From UBA10003 sp964365025 (GTDB lineage: Bacteria; Patescibacteriota; Patescibacteriia; Magasanikbacterales; UBA10003), in the NCBI GenBank assembly GCA_964365025.1, contig CAYIOJ010000006.1, positions 1-35,618 of the forward strand: 35,618 bases of DNA, written 5' to 3'. The position numbers and the translations under genes are program-made. Shown one piece after another: positions 22,235 through 29,913 of this stretch. Positions within the stretch are counted from its first letter, which is position 1; each line of letters begins with the position of its first letter. The notes under the pieces were generated by a model. The model made no database searches and had not been told where the DNA came from. It saw nothing but the letters and a program-made list of their open reading frames with translations.

Positions 22235-23344
22235 TCAAACAGTATTCTTTGACACATTCACGACTACGCCCAACGCCGCTAACATAATGGCCAAAGCCGT
22301 GCCGCCATGGCTGACCAATGGCAAAGGCACGCCGGTCAATGGCAAAAGCCCGGTCATTGAGGCGATATTTATAAACGACTGGCCGATCATCCAGATCATA
22401 ATCCCAATTACCACTATTTTACCAAATTTATCCGGCGCGCTCATGGCGATTTTCATTCCGCGCCAGAAAATAAATATTAAAAAAACAATAAATAGCGCGG
22501 AAATTAAAAATCCCAATTCTTCCCCGATAACCGCAAAAATGGAATCAGCGCGCACTTCGGGCAGATATTGAAATTTTTGGCGCGAACGTCCCCAGCCCAA
22601 ACCCCAAAAACCGCCCGAGCCAATCGCCAGCAAGGCCTGACTTATTTGATATCCCAAGCCCTGTGAATCAAAACCAGGATTTAAAAAAACAGTGAATCGT
22701 TCAAGCAATCTTCCATATTTTCCAGACCAAACCAATCCGGCCACTCCGAGCAATCCAGCGCCAACCAAGCACGCGAGATGCGTCAACCGCCCGCCGGCTG
22801 AATAATACACGGCCAAAGCAATCAAAAGCAAGATCATTAAAGTGCCGAAATCCGGCTGCATTAAAATTAATATGGATACGACGGCAATAACAATCGCCAA
22901 TCGCAAAAAATTACCGCGCCAATGCAAAAAATCTTCTTCGGCCGAATCAGCCAGCCAAGCGCCAAGGTAAAAAATTAAAGTTAATTTTAAAAGTTCGGCG
23001 GGCTGAAATGAAAATCCTCCAATGACAAACCAGCTTTTGGCCGCGCGCACTTGATCGCCTACCCCCGGGATCAACAGTAAAACTAAAAGCAGGAGTGAAA
23101 AATAGAACGACGGACGCGCCAGTTTGCGCCACCAATGATAATATATGCGAGTGGTGAAATAAAACAAAATCAGGCCGGGCAAAACACCCAACAGCAGTTG
23201 GCGCTTGATAAAAAAATAACCGTCTTGAAATTTCACAAGTCCTTCGGCTGAAGAAGCGGAAAAAAGCGTCAAGAGGCCAAACGCCAGCAAAGCGGCAATG
23301 GAGATTAAAAAAATATAATCGGGTTTGTGAACGCGCATAACCAT
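22235..23344 (-). CDS. ftsW: SEDS glycosyltransferase FtsW
   Basis: The product is 369 residues with about ten hydrophobic segments. SEDS motifs are present: FSFQPAELLKLTLIFYLGAW, LMQPDFGTLMILLL, RFTVFLNPGFDSQGLGYQISQALLAIGSGG, FAVIGEELGF and PLPLVSHGGTALAIMLAALGVVVN. The last has SHGG where most have SYGG. It polymerises lipid II at the septum with a class B PBP that is not in this window. It starts at the mraY stop (TAATG overlap), so the pair is coupled. RodA is the alternative name within the same fold; mraY linkage favours FtsW. Confidence 0.9.
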   Translation of the reverse strand: MVMRVHKPDYIFLISIAALLAFGLLTLFSASSAEGLVKFQDGYFFIKRQLLLGVLPGLILFYFTTRIYYHWWRKLARPSFYFSLLLLVLLLIPGVGDQVRAAKSWFVIGGFSFQPAELLKLTLIFYLGAWLADSAEEDFLHWRGNFLRLAIVIAVVSILILMQPDFGTLMILLLIALAVYYSAGGRLTHLACLVGAGLLGVAGLVWSGKYGRLLERFTVFLNPGFDSQGLGYQISQALLAIGSGGFWGLGWGRSRQKFQYLPEVRADSIFAVIGEELGFLISALFIVFLIFIFWRGMKIAMSAPDKFGKIVVIGIMIWMIGQSFINIASMTGLLPLTGVPLPLVSHGGTALAIMLAALGVVVNVSKNTV

Positions 23345-24408
23345 TAAACTTTATCCACTAAAAACACAATCAATCCCAGCATGGCGGTCAGAGCGGCCAC
23401 CAGCCAAAAACGCATCGTCACCTGAAACGCCGGCCAACCCTTGGCTTCAAAGTGATGATGTATGGGCGCGGACAAAAACACCTTTTTCCCATGGCGCAAT
23501 TTCTTGGAAGCCAGCTGTATTACCACCGACGCGATTTCCAAAAATAAAACAAAAGCGATAATTGGCAAAAGCAAAACCGAATTGGTCAGAAACGCCACCA
23601 CCGACAGCGTGGCCGTGAGACCGATGATGCCGGTTTCGCCCATGTAAAACCTCGCCGGTGGGATATTGTTCCACAAAAAAGCGGCGGTAGCGCCGGCCAC
23701 GATGCCGCAAAAAGCGGCCAAATCATACTGACCGCGCATTAAAGCGATCGCCGCAAAGGTGGCAAAAATAATGGAAAAAACTCCGCCGGCGAGCCCGTCC
23801 ACGCCGTCAATCACACTGCCGCTGAAAAGCCCGATCATTACCAAAATAAAAAACGGAATATAAAGCCAGCCAATAAATAAATCGCCGTCAAACGGCAAAT
23901 GAATCGTGTCCCAACCCAGTTTATAATAAAACCACAGAGCGCCCGCAAGCCCAATGAAAAAAATCACGAGCAGGCGGTGACGAAAGCGGACTCCGCCGCC
24001 TTTGGCCTTCTCCCCCACCCCGGAAACCACGCAAATGTCATCCACCAATCCCAAAAGCGAAGCCGCTAGCAAAGTAAAAATCGGAATCCATGTTTGCGAA
24101 CGACTGACAAAATTAAAACCGGCAAATGTCTCCGGGAAAAATTTGGACAATAATAAAACTGCGATTACCAAAATGGCCATTGTGCCCCAAATCAACACTC
24201 CGGCCATGCGCGGCACGGTTGTTTCTCTGCCTTTATGCAAGGCATTGAAAATCGGGGTTTTCCCGCCATCAACCGAAACTGTGCGAGCTTGCTTTTTCCA
24301 GCACTTGAATTTAAAAAGCAAACGCGATAATCCGGGCGTTAAAAAAAACGCCAGCAAAAACGCGGCAGTGGATAAAATCAAAATAACAACGACTTCTTCA
24401 AAAAACAT
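23344..24408 (-). CDS. mraY: Phospho-MurNAc-pentapeptide transferase MraY
   Basis: The product is 354 residues with about ten hydrophobic segments. It has GRETTVPRMAGVLIWG (usually PTMGG), the VIDGVDGLAGG motif with the metal-binding Asp pair, FYMGETGIIGL (usually MGDTGS) and the cytoplasmic signature LSAPIHHHFEAKGW. The changes in the first and third motifs are probably lineage features. It makes lipid I by transferring phospho-MurNAc-pentapeptide to undecaprenyl phosphate. It follows a 117-residue membrane protein by 12 bases and overlaps ftsW. Confidence 0.93.
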   Translation of the reverse strand: MFFEEVVVILILSTAAFLLAFFLTPGLSRLLFKFKCWKKQARTVSVDGGKTPIFNALHKGRETTVPRMAGVLIWGTMAILVIAVLLLSKFFPETFAGFNFVSRSQTWIPIFTLLAASLLGLVDDICVVSGVGEKAKGGGVRFRHRLLVIFFIGLAGALWFYYKLGWDTIHLPFDGDLFIGWLYIPFFILVMIGLFSGSVIDGVDGLAGGVFSIIFATFAAIALMRGQYDLAAFCGIVAGATAAFLWNNIPPARFYMGETGIIGLTATLSVVAFLTNSVLLLPIIAFVLFLEIASVVIQLASKKLRHGKKVFLSAPIHHHFEAKGWPAFQVTMRFWLVAALTAMLGLIVFLVDKV

Positions 24409-24420
24409 AATGACAAAAAA

Positions 24421-24774
24421 TCAACGGTTTAAAAACACCAAAAAAAATCCCTCTACTAATAAAAATACCTGAATCACCGTGGTCGCGACGGCCAGAAGCA
24501 AACCCAGCCGTTTCAAATTATCATATAAAAAGTAAGCGATGATAAAATTTATTAAAATTAAAAATAATCCTAACAACGGCAACATCAATAAATCAGCCAA
24601 TGAACCGACTAAATCCACGCCAAAATGTATGGTGTAGTGCAAAAAAATAGTTTCCGACGATTTAATGGAAAACAGCAAATAGGCCCACAGCGCGGCATTT
24701 ATAAACACAGCCGCGCCCAGCGAGCTTTTAATCAATTTATCTCTTAAAAATAACCTGACGGGAAACCGGCTCAT
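24421..24774 (-). CDS. Hypothetical small membrane protein (117 aa) before mraY
   Basis: I do not recognise a family. The product has a basic N-terminus (RFPVRLFLRDKLIKSS) and three hydrophobic segments (about residues 20-40, 60-83 and 89-112). The second segment has LADLLMLPLLGLFLILINFIIAY. It is first in the mraY-ftsW operon, 12 bases from mraY, so it may be an accessory of lipid I/II synthesis (inference from position). The ATG is at 24774; the region just upstream holds the rpmA promoter on the opposite strand. Confidence 0.7.
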   Translation of the reverse strand: MSRFPVRLFLRDKLIKSSLGAAVFINAALWAYLLFSIKSSETIFLHYTIHFGVDLVGSLADLLMLPLLGLFLILINFIIAYFLYDNLKRLGLLLAVATTVIQVFLLVEGFFLVFLNR

Positions 24775-24780
24775 ATTCGC

Positions 24781-24809
24781 TTGACTTAATCTTTATGATG
24801 TTATATACT
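24781..24809 (+). promoter_or_regulatory. Promoter of rpmA
   Basis: TTGACT (24781-24786) and TATACT (24804-24809) are separated by exactly 17 bases. This leaves a leader of about 78 bases before the rpmA ATG, longer than most here. Confidence 0.78.
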
Positions 24810-24822
24810 CAAAACATTAAAT

Positions 24823-24880
24823 TGAGAGCGTTGAATAATTATGAGACGCTCTCATCCCGAGCGTAAGCGAAGGGATCTCA
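24823..24880 (+). promoter_or_regulatory. Structured leader of rpmA with two hairpins
   Basis: A 9-bp stem TGAGAGCGT/ACGCTCTCA (24823-24831 and 24846-24854) has a 14-base loop. A second stem ATCCC/GGGAT follows, within a GAGCGTAAGCGAAGG unit that resembles a dispersed repeat. There is no Shine-Dalgarno between the second hairpin and the ATG at 24894. Autoregulation by L27 or an RNA stability role is possible; neither is shown. Confidence 0.55.
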
Positions 24881-24893
24881 TACTTTTAATTAT

Positions 24894-25166
24894 ATGGCGC
24901 ATAAAAAAGCCGGTTCATCTACCGCGTTAGGCCGCGATTCAGCGGCGCAACGGCTGGGCGTAAAGGCCTCTGATGGTCAAACCGTTAAAGCCGGAGAAAT
25001 CATCGTGCGTCAGCGCGGCAGTCGTTTTCACGCGGGAAAAAATGTCAAACGCGGCGGAGACGACACTTTATACGCCGCCATTGCCGGCAAAGTAAAATTC
25101 ATGCAAAAAAAAGCGAAACGGTTTGACGGCGATTTGGTTCTGCGCCGATTCGTGGCCGTGGTCTAG
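24894..25166 (+). CDS. rpmA: Ribosomal protein bL27
   Basis: The product is 90 residues. It starts MAHKKAGSSTALGRDSAAQRLGVK, the normal bL27 N-terminus that reaches the peptidyl transferase centre, with no cleavable extension. It continues with GEIIVRQRGSRFHAGKNVKRGGDDTLYA and AKRFDGDLVLRRFVAV. Its usual partner rplU is not adjacent. The stop TAG overlaps the stop of convergent pyrG at a shared CTAG. Confidence 0.97.
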   Translation: MAHKKAGSSTALGRDSAAQRLGVKASDGQTVKAGEIIVRQRGSRFHAGKNVKRGGDDTLYAAIAGKVKFMQKKAKRFDGDLVLRRFVAVV

Positions 25167-26785
25167 TTCAGCGCGGCTTTGATGAATTCTTTAAAGAGCG
25201 GATGCGGACGCAAAGGCCGCGATTGAAATTCAGGATGGAATTGCACCCCGACAAACCAGGGGTGCTTTTGTTTTGGCAATTCCACGATTTCCACCAATTT
25301 TCTGTCCGGATTAATGCCGGAAAAAACCAGACCTTTATCCATAAACATTTTTTGATATTCATTATTAAATTCGTAACGATGACGATGGCGTTCGGAAATT
25401 ATTTCTTCGTTATAAGCCGCTCGCGCCAAAGTGCCTTTTTGCAAAACACATTTGTACGCGCCCAGCCGCATACTGCCTCCGTACTTTTTCACGGCGATAT
25501 TTTTGGCCTGCTCGGGCATAATGTGAATCACCGGATTGGAACTGTTAGGGTTAATCTCGGCCGTGTTCGCGTCTTTGAGTCCACAAACATGGCGCGCGAA
25601 TTCAATGACCGCCAACTGCATGCCATAGCATAAGCCAAAATATGGAATCTTATTTTCCCGCGCGTATTTTATGGCCAAAATTTTTCCCTCCACTCCCCGC
25701 GAGCCAAATCCGCCCGGAATCACAATGCCGTCAAATTTTTTCAATTCCACGAGTTTGGACTGGTCTTTTTCATAAATCTCGGAATTAAGCCAAGTGAGAA
25801 CCGGCTTCGCGTGATTGGCCCAGGCCGCGTGTTTGATGGCCTCAATCACGGAAATGTAGGAATCAGTCAGCACAAAACTGCCGGTGGCGAAATACTTGCC
25901 GACAATGGCGATATTCACTTCTTTTTTGGCGGTTTTGATTGTCTCAACCAAAGCGCGCCATTCTTTCAAATCTTTGGCCCGCGTTTTAATGCCGAATTTT
26001 TTTAAAATCTTCTTGCCGATTTCTTCTTTTTCAAAATTCAAAGGTACTTCATAAATTGAATTGACATCGGGCGCGGCGATAATATCTTCTTCTTTTACAT
26101 TGCAAAACACGGCCAATTTGCGCTTGCGCGGCTCATCAATCGGCTCGTCGGCGCGGCAAATCACGAAATCCGGTTGAATGCCGGCGGAATTGAGCGAGCG
26201 CACGGCATACTGTGTGGGCTTGGTTTTCATCTCGCCAATTTTGTTCGGTATGGGCAGGTAGCTCACCAACGCGAACAGCACGGACTTGGGATTATCCAAT
26301 TTCATCATGCGCGCCGCTTCCAAAAACAAGATGTTTTGATACTCCCCTACTGTGCCGCCGATTTCAATCAGCACAAAATCAGCTTTGGCCGTGTGGCCGG
26401 CTTTTTTAATGCGGCGGATGACTTCTTCCGGCACATGCGGCACCACCTCCACGCAGCGGCCGCCATATTCCAAATTGCGCTCGCGCTCAATCACCGATTG
26501 ATACACGCGGCCGGTGGTCATGTAATTGATGGAGGTGATATTAATGTCTAGAAATCTTTCATAATTGCCTAAATCCTGATCGGTCTCGTCGCCGTCTACG
26601 GTGACAAAAACTTCGCCGTGCTCGGTCGGGTTCATGGTGCCGGCGTCAATATTGATGTAGGGGTCAATTTTAATTGCCGTAACATTAAAACCCTTGCTTT
26701 GCAGAATTTTGCCAATGGAAGCCGTGGCCGTGCCCTTGCCAACTCCGGACATTACTCCGCCGATGACGAAAATGTAACGAGTCAT
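25163..26785 (-). CDS. pyrG: CTP synthase
   Basis: The product is 540 residues. The N-terminal synthetase starts with GGVMSGVGKGTATASIGKIL (usually GGVVSSLGKG), then KIDPYINIDAGTMNPTEHGEV, DGDETDQDLGNYERFL and GRYQSVIERER-like VYQSVIERERNLEYGG. The glutaminase domain has GGFGSRGVEGK, FGLCYGMQLAVIEFAR (nucleophile Cys) and VQFHPEFQSRP. It aminates UTP with glutamine and ATP. It follows rplI by 19 bases, in an operon that begins with a nucleotidyltransferase toxin-like pair. Confidence 0.96.
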   Translation of the reverse strand: MTRYIFVIGGVMSGVGKGTATASIGKILQSKGFNVTAIKIDPYINIDAGTMNPTEHGEVFVTVDGDETDQDLGNYERFLDINITSINYMTTGRVYQSVIERERNLEYGGRCVEVVPHVPEEVIRRIKKAGHTAKADFVLIEIGGTVGEYQNILFLEAARMMKLDNPKSVLFALVSYLPIPNKIGEMKTKPTQYAVRSLNSAGIQPDFVICRADEPIDEPRKRKLAVFCNVKEEDIIAAPDVNSIYEVPLNFEKEEIGKKILKKFGIKTRAKDLKEWRALVETIKTAKKEVNIAIVGKYFATGSFVLTDSYISVIEAIKHAAWANHAKPVLTWLNSEIYEKDQSKLVELKKFDGIVIPGGFGSRGVEGKILAIKYARENKIPYFGLCYGMQLAVIEFARHVCGLKDANTAEINPNSSNPVIHIMPEQAKNIAVKKYGGSMRLGAYKCVLQKGTLARAAYNEEIISERHRHRYEFNNEYQKMFMDKGLVFSGINPDRKLVEIVELPKQKHPWFVGVQFHPEFQSRPLRPHPLFKEFIKAALN

Positions 26786-26804
26786 ACGCGATAATTTTTA
26801 ACTT

Positions 26805-27248
26805 TTACTCATTTTCAATCAAAACAGAAATCTCCGTCTCCAGGCCGTGCGCCAGTTGTATGGTCACCCGATGCTCGCCAATATTTTTAATCGGCTCGGA
26901 GATCACGATTTGATTTTTTAAAATTTTAAATCCTTTTTTGTCTAGAGCCGCCGTAATTTGCGCCGCAGAAATTCCGCCAAATAATTTGCCGTCTTTTGAC
27001 GCCTTGGCTTTTAATCGCAATTCTTCACCGTCCAAACGCGAAGCCAATGCCTGCGTTGCTTTCAAATCCATTTCCGCCGCACGGAGAGCCGCGTCCACTT
27101 GCTTTTTAAAGTTTTCAATCGCTTTTGGCGTGGCTAAAATCGCCAAATTTTGCGGTAATAAAAAATTGCGCGCGTGTCCGTCACTCACCTCTTTTATCTC
27201 CCCTTTCATCCCGATCTTTTTAACATCCTGCAAAAGTATGATTTTCAT
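26805..27248 (-). CDS. rplI: Ribosomal protein bL9
   Basis: The product is 147 residues from ATG 27248 (MKIILLQDVKKIGMKGEIKEV). A TTG three codons upstream is in frame but unlikely. The N-terminal rRNA-binding domain has VSDGHARNFLLPQNLA, the long linker helix follows, and the C-terminal domain has DGKLFGGISAAQITAAL and EHRVTIQLAHGLET. Some CPR lineages lack this protein, so its presence narrows placement. It begins 11 bases after the nucleotidyltransferase gene. Confidence 0.95.
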   Translation of the reverse strand: MKIILLQDVKKIGMKGEIKEVSDGHARNFLLPQNLAILATPKAIENFKKQVDAALRAAEMDLKATQALASRLDGEELRLKAKASKDGKLFGGISAAQITAALDKKGFKILKNQIVISEPIKNIGEHRVTIQLAHGLETEISVLIENE

Positions 27249-27259
27249 ACCGCTCAAAA

Positions 27260-27916
27260 TTATTCCAACATTTTTTGACCAACTTGACGCGCCAATTCAA
27301 CAAAAAAAACTTGCAATTCTTTGATGGTCAACGGTTGGAGCATTATTGGCAACGCTTTTATCCTTTGCGCCTTGGTCAGTTCACTGCCTAAAAATATATT
27401 ATCAATTTTTGAACCAAATTTTTTTTCAGCGTCTTTTTTAATTTTTTCCAAAGAAAATCGCTTGAGCAAAAAGAACAAATCCACAAAATCTTTAGGGTCA
27501 AAACGATCCAAAAGCGCCATCAACTTATTGGCGGCGATATCTCTTAAACTATCAACCCGCAAACCGTGTTGCAATTCCACTTTTGACAGTTGTTTAAACG
27601 GATATTGTGTAAACTCCATTTTTAATTCCTCTCTTTTACTCAATTTCAAAAAAAATAAATTACGGTCAAAAATATGTTCGTAACGCGTTGAATGCGCTCC
27701 CATTTTTTTCTCAATAATTTTTATAAACTTATGCAGAAACCGCCCATCTATCGGCTCAAAAGAAAAAAAGTCCAAATCATCTGAAAATCTATGGTGCAGA
27801 TAAACACCGGCCAAAGCCGTGCCGCCGCTCAAATAAAAGCTTGACAATCGCGGTTCTTTGACAACCAACTCAATCACTTTTTTTTGGTAAATGGTTAAAA
27901 TTTCTTTTTGTTCCAT
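27260..27916 (-). CDS. AbiEii/AbiGii-type nucleotidyltransferase (toxin-like)
   Basis: The product is 218 residues. The catalytic start FYLSGGTALAGVYLHHRFSDD and DLDFFS gives the GG(T)...DxD motifs of the DNA polymerase beta-like nucleotidyltransferase fold in AbiEii/MenT toxins. RVDSLRDIAANKLMALLDRFDPKDFVDLFFLL is the conserved helical region with a Lys and a Asp-Phe-Val-Asp-Leu typical of the family. Some relatives add pyrimidines to tRNA 3' ends. It overlaps the 67-residue upstream gene by 22 bases, the usual bicistronic layout, and rplI and pyrG follow in the same direction. Activity as a toxin is not shown. Confidence 0.85.
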   Translation of the reverse strand: MEQKEILTIYQKKVIELVVKEPRLSSFYLSGGTALAGVYLHHRFSDDLDFFSFEPIDGRFLHKFIKIIEKKMGAHSTRYEHIFDRNLFFLKLSKREELKMEFTQYPFKQLSKVELQHGLRVDSLRDIAANKLMALLDRFDPKDFVDLFFLLKRFSLEKIKKDAEKKFGSKIDNIFLGSELTKAQRIKALPIMLQPLTIKELQVFFVELARQVGQKMLE

Positions 27917-28098
27917 ACTAATAGTGACAAAAAAGTCCGGCGATCTTCCGGTATATTCAAAATTGGCAGATATTTTTTCAATTCCGCTCGCTTCAATTTG
28001 CCGGCCGGCGTGCCATAATTAATCTGCCGCTCCAAGCGCCAAACTACATCGGCATCAGCCTGTTTTTTATAATTTTTCTTGGTATAATCCCAAGTCAT
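27895..28098 (-). CDS. Small upstream partner of the nucleotidyltransferase (antitoxin-like, 67 aa)
   Basis: The product is 67 residues and basic. It has DYTKKNYKKQADADVVWRLERQINYGTP and LKRAELKKYLPILNIPEDRRTFLSLLVW. I see no helix-turn-helix or other named fold. Its size, place and 22-base overlap with the nucleotidyltransferase gene suggest it is the antitoxin or an accessory. The -10 box lies 11 bases before the ATG, so the transcript is nearly leaderless. Confidence 0.7.
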   Translation of the reverse strand: MTWDYTKKNYKKQADADVVWRLERQINYGTPAGKLKRAELKKYLPILNIPEDRRTFLSLLVWNKKKF

Positions 28099-28109
28099 AT
28101 CACAAAGAT

Positions 28110-28137
28110 ATTATACCACACTCTTAAATCAGTGCAA
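28110..28137 (-). promoter_or_regulatory. Promoter of the nucleotidyltransferase-rplI-pyrG operon, nearly leaderless
   Basis: On the minus strand TTGCAC (28137-28132) and a perfect TATAAT (28115-28110) are 16 bases apart. The start codon follows 11 bases after the -10. The order makes this the only visible promoter for rplI and pyrG, too. Confidence 0.6.
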
Positions 28138-28143
28138 ATCAAT

Positions 28144-28194
28144 AAAAAAGCGGCCGGTCTCAACCAATGTAGTTCACATCGGGAAATCGGCCGC
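28144..28194 (-). terminator. Intrinsic terminator overlapping the end of GC-rich gene 2
   Basis: On the minus strand GCGGCCG pairs with CGGCCGC (28194-28188 and 28156-28150) and a T run of six follows (28149-28144). An apical stem CCGATGT/ACATTGG contains the stop codon of the gene, so the structure overlaps the coding end. Confidence 0.9.
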
Positions 28195-28890
28195 ACGCCC
28201 CCAGCGTGCAATCCTAATCAAAGAGTTCCAGCGGATACCCCCCGGGCAGAGCAGTCTCAAATCAGGATCACTGCAAGAGGAGTCTTGCCAAGTTTCAGCC
28301 CTCCACACTGTTGTTGTACAGGCGCTGTGGTCAGGACTCTTGTCGCTCCGAACACAGATTTCCATATGATACCTGACAACAGCTTGTGCCCTTTTCACAC
28401 CGGGCATAATAGCGGACGGTTCACGGCGGTAAAATTCCAACTTCTTTTGCTTGACGCTAATCATCTTGCGTCCGCTGCCGCCGCAATGTTCCTTTTCCTT
28501 CCATGTGAAATAAAGACCATCGGAGGTGGCGGTTGGTATCTCATAGAGTGCGAATGAGATGTTTTGATCGACGTCCACGGTGATCAGAGACCGAACGGAA
28601 GTCAGCTCGATGATGGCTTGAGGGCGTCCTCCGGCGACATGAGGGGTTGTCAACAAGATGACTATTGGGTCATCGTAAGTGGGCTTCTCACACTCTTCGT
28701 ATGCGCAGGTGGGAATGACCACAAAGTCCCCCTTCCAGTACAACTCCACCAGCTTGGCGTTACTCATCGTGACCCCGTCCGGTGTCGAACTCGTGACCTG
28801 CTCGACCATGTTTTCAACGCGCCCGTGAGCGCAGGCGCCAGTGACCAGAACGATTGCCACCAACACAGCGGCATAAAAAGAACGAAACAT
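28174..28890 (-). CDS. GC-rich hypothetical gene 2: putative lipoprotein (238 aa)
   Basis: I do not recognise a family. The N-terminus MFRSFYAAVLVAIVLVTGAC is a signal peptide ending in a lipobox-like TGAC (Thr rather than Leu at -3). The mature part is mostly beta-like, with VVIPTCAYEECEKPTYDDPIV, TWKEKEHCGGSGRKMISVK and several Cys (CAYEEC, HCGG, ICVR, ACTT, SSCSD, LLCPG) that may form disulfides outside the membrane. The start has AAGGAGG 5 bases upstream. G+C and codon choice are higher than in neighbours, as in the 18609 gene. Promoter, leader hairpin and terminator make it monocistronic. Confidence 0.8.
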   Translation of the reverse strand: MFRSFYAAVLVAIVLVTGACAHGRVENMVEQVTSSTPDGVTMSNAKLVELYWKGDFVVIPTCAYEECEKPTYDDPIVILLTTPHVAGGRPQAIIELTSVRSLITVDVDQNISFALYEIPTATSDGLYFTWKEKEHCGGSGRKMISVKQKKLEFYRREPSAIMPGVKRAQAVVRYHMEICVRSDKSPDHSACTTTVWRAETWQDSSCSDPDLRLLCPGGIRWNSLIRIARWGRAADFPM

Positions 28891-28895
28891 GGCGT

Positions 28896-28973
28896 CCTCC
28901 TTGTGCGCAACACTTGCGCGTTAGTTACACCAGAGAATTAACCTTGATAAATTTAGCTCTCTGCTGTAACTAA
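28896..28973 (-). promoter_or_regulatory. Structured leader and Shine-Dalgarno of GC-rich gene 2
   Basis: Arms at 28921-28936 and 28958-28973 pair over 16 positions with one G-G mismatch, around a 21-base loop. A second hairpin GCGCAA-gtg-TTGCGC (28919-28905) follows. The Shine-Dalgarno AAGGAGG is at 28902-28896. The leader is about 110 bases long, the same plan as the leader at 20116-20170. Confidence 0.75.
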
Positions 28974-29008
28974 TTTTAGCCAAAATAAGCTTATCCAGAC
29001 AATAAAAC

Positions 29009-29037
29009 ATTATAGCACAAATTTGGCTTTTTGTCAA
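29009..29037 (-). promoter_or_regulatory. Promoter of GC-rich gene 2
   Basis: On the minus strand perfect TTGACA (29037-29032) and perfect TATAAT (29014-29009) are exactly 17 bases apart, with TGTGC before the -10. It is nearly the same as the promoter at 20214-20242 and interleaves with an opposite era promoter. Confidence 0.92.
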
Positions 29038-29051
29038 GAGTGTGCTAATCT
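29023..29051 (+). promoter_or_regulatory. Promoter of era, interleaved with the opposite promoter
   Basis: TTGGCT (29023-29028) and TAATCT (29046-29051) are 17 bases apart with TGTGC before the -10. The spacer contains the minus-strand TTGACA. The era ATG is 25 bases after the -10. Confidence 0.55.
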
Positions 29052-29076
29052 CTAGCCATAAGTCGCAAATTTTCTT

Positions 29077-29913
29077 ATGGCTAATATCAATTTTACACCA
29101 AATCCAATTGCAAAAAAATCCGGCCTGGCAACGATTGTCGGCCGTTCCAATGTGGGCAAGTCCACTTTGCTTAACGCGCTTGTGGGCACGAAGCTCGCCA
29201 TCACCTCCATCAAACCGCAAACAACGCGCCATTTGATTCAGGGCGTTATTAATGATGACCGCGGACAAATCGTGCTCATAGATACGCCGGGATATTTCAC
29301 TGAAAAACGCAGTCCTTTGACAGCCAAGCTCACGGAAAAAATTCACCACGCCATTAAAGACATTGATTTAATTTTGTATATGGTTGACCCGACCCGCTCC
29401 ATTGGCCAGGAAGAGCGGCATTTGTTGTCAATTTTGCGCAAAGTGAAAAAACCTCAAATTTTGGTCATCAACAAAATAGATCTTAATGAAAAAAGCTTGC
29501 CATTTTTAGAAGATTTCCGCGCGCTAAAAGAGGATTTTACAGATATGATTGAAATTTCCGCTTTGAAATTCAAACATTTAAAACCATTGAAAGATTTGAT
29601 TTTTCAATATCTGCCAGATGGTGAGCCGCTTTATCCAACTGATCAAATTTCCAATACCGAGCCGCGCTTTTTAATCTCGGAAATTATTCGCGAAAAACTT
29701 TTCAACACCATGGGCGATGAAGTACCATATACCGCCACTGTGGAAATTGAAGAAATTGAAGACGAACCAAAAATTCTACTTATCAAAGCTGTAATTTTAA
29801 CTTTTGACAAGCGTTACAAAAAAATGATTATTGGACAAGGAGCGTCCAAAATCAAAGAAATGGGCGCGTCCGCCCGCAAAGAATTAGAGATCATGATGAA
29901 TCGCAAGGTCTAT
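29077..29913 (+). CDS. era: GTPase Era (3' end lost in the scaffold gap)
   Basis: 279 residues are visible. G1 is GRSNVGKS (residues 22-29), G2 lies in SIKPQTTRH, G3 is DTPG (69-72) and G4 is NKID (132-135). G5-like SAL follows. The C-terminal KH domain has GDEVPYTATVEIEEIED, KKMIIGQGASKIKEMGASARKELE and breaks off at the N run; only about 15-20 residues should be missing. Era helps mature the 30S subunit by binding the 3' end of 16S rRNA. It is divergent from GC-rich gene 2 and convergent with mtnP. Confidence 0.95.

Noticed and set aside
28132..28557. Plus-strand frame opposite GC-rich gene 2
   Set aside because: It runs through the terminator of the minus-strand gene and has no start signal or family features.
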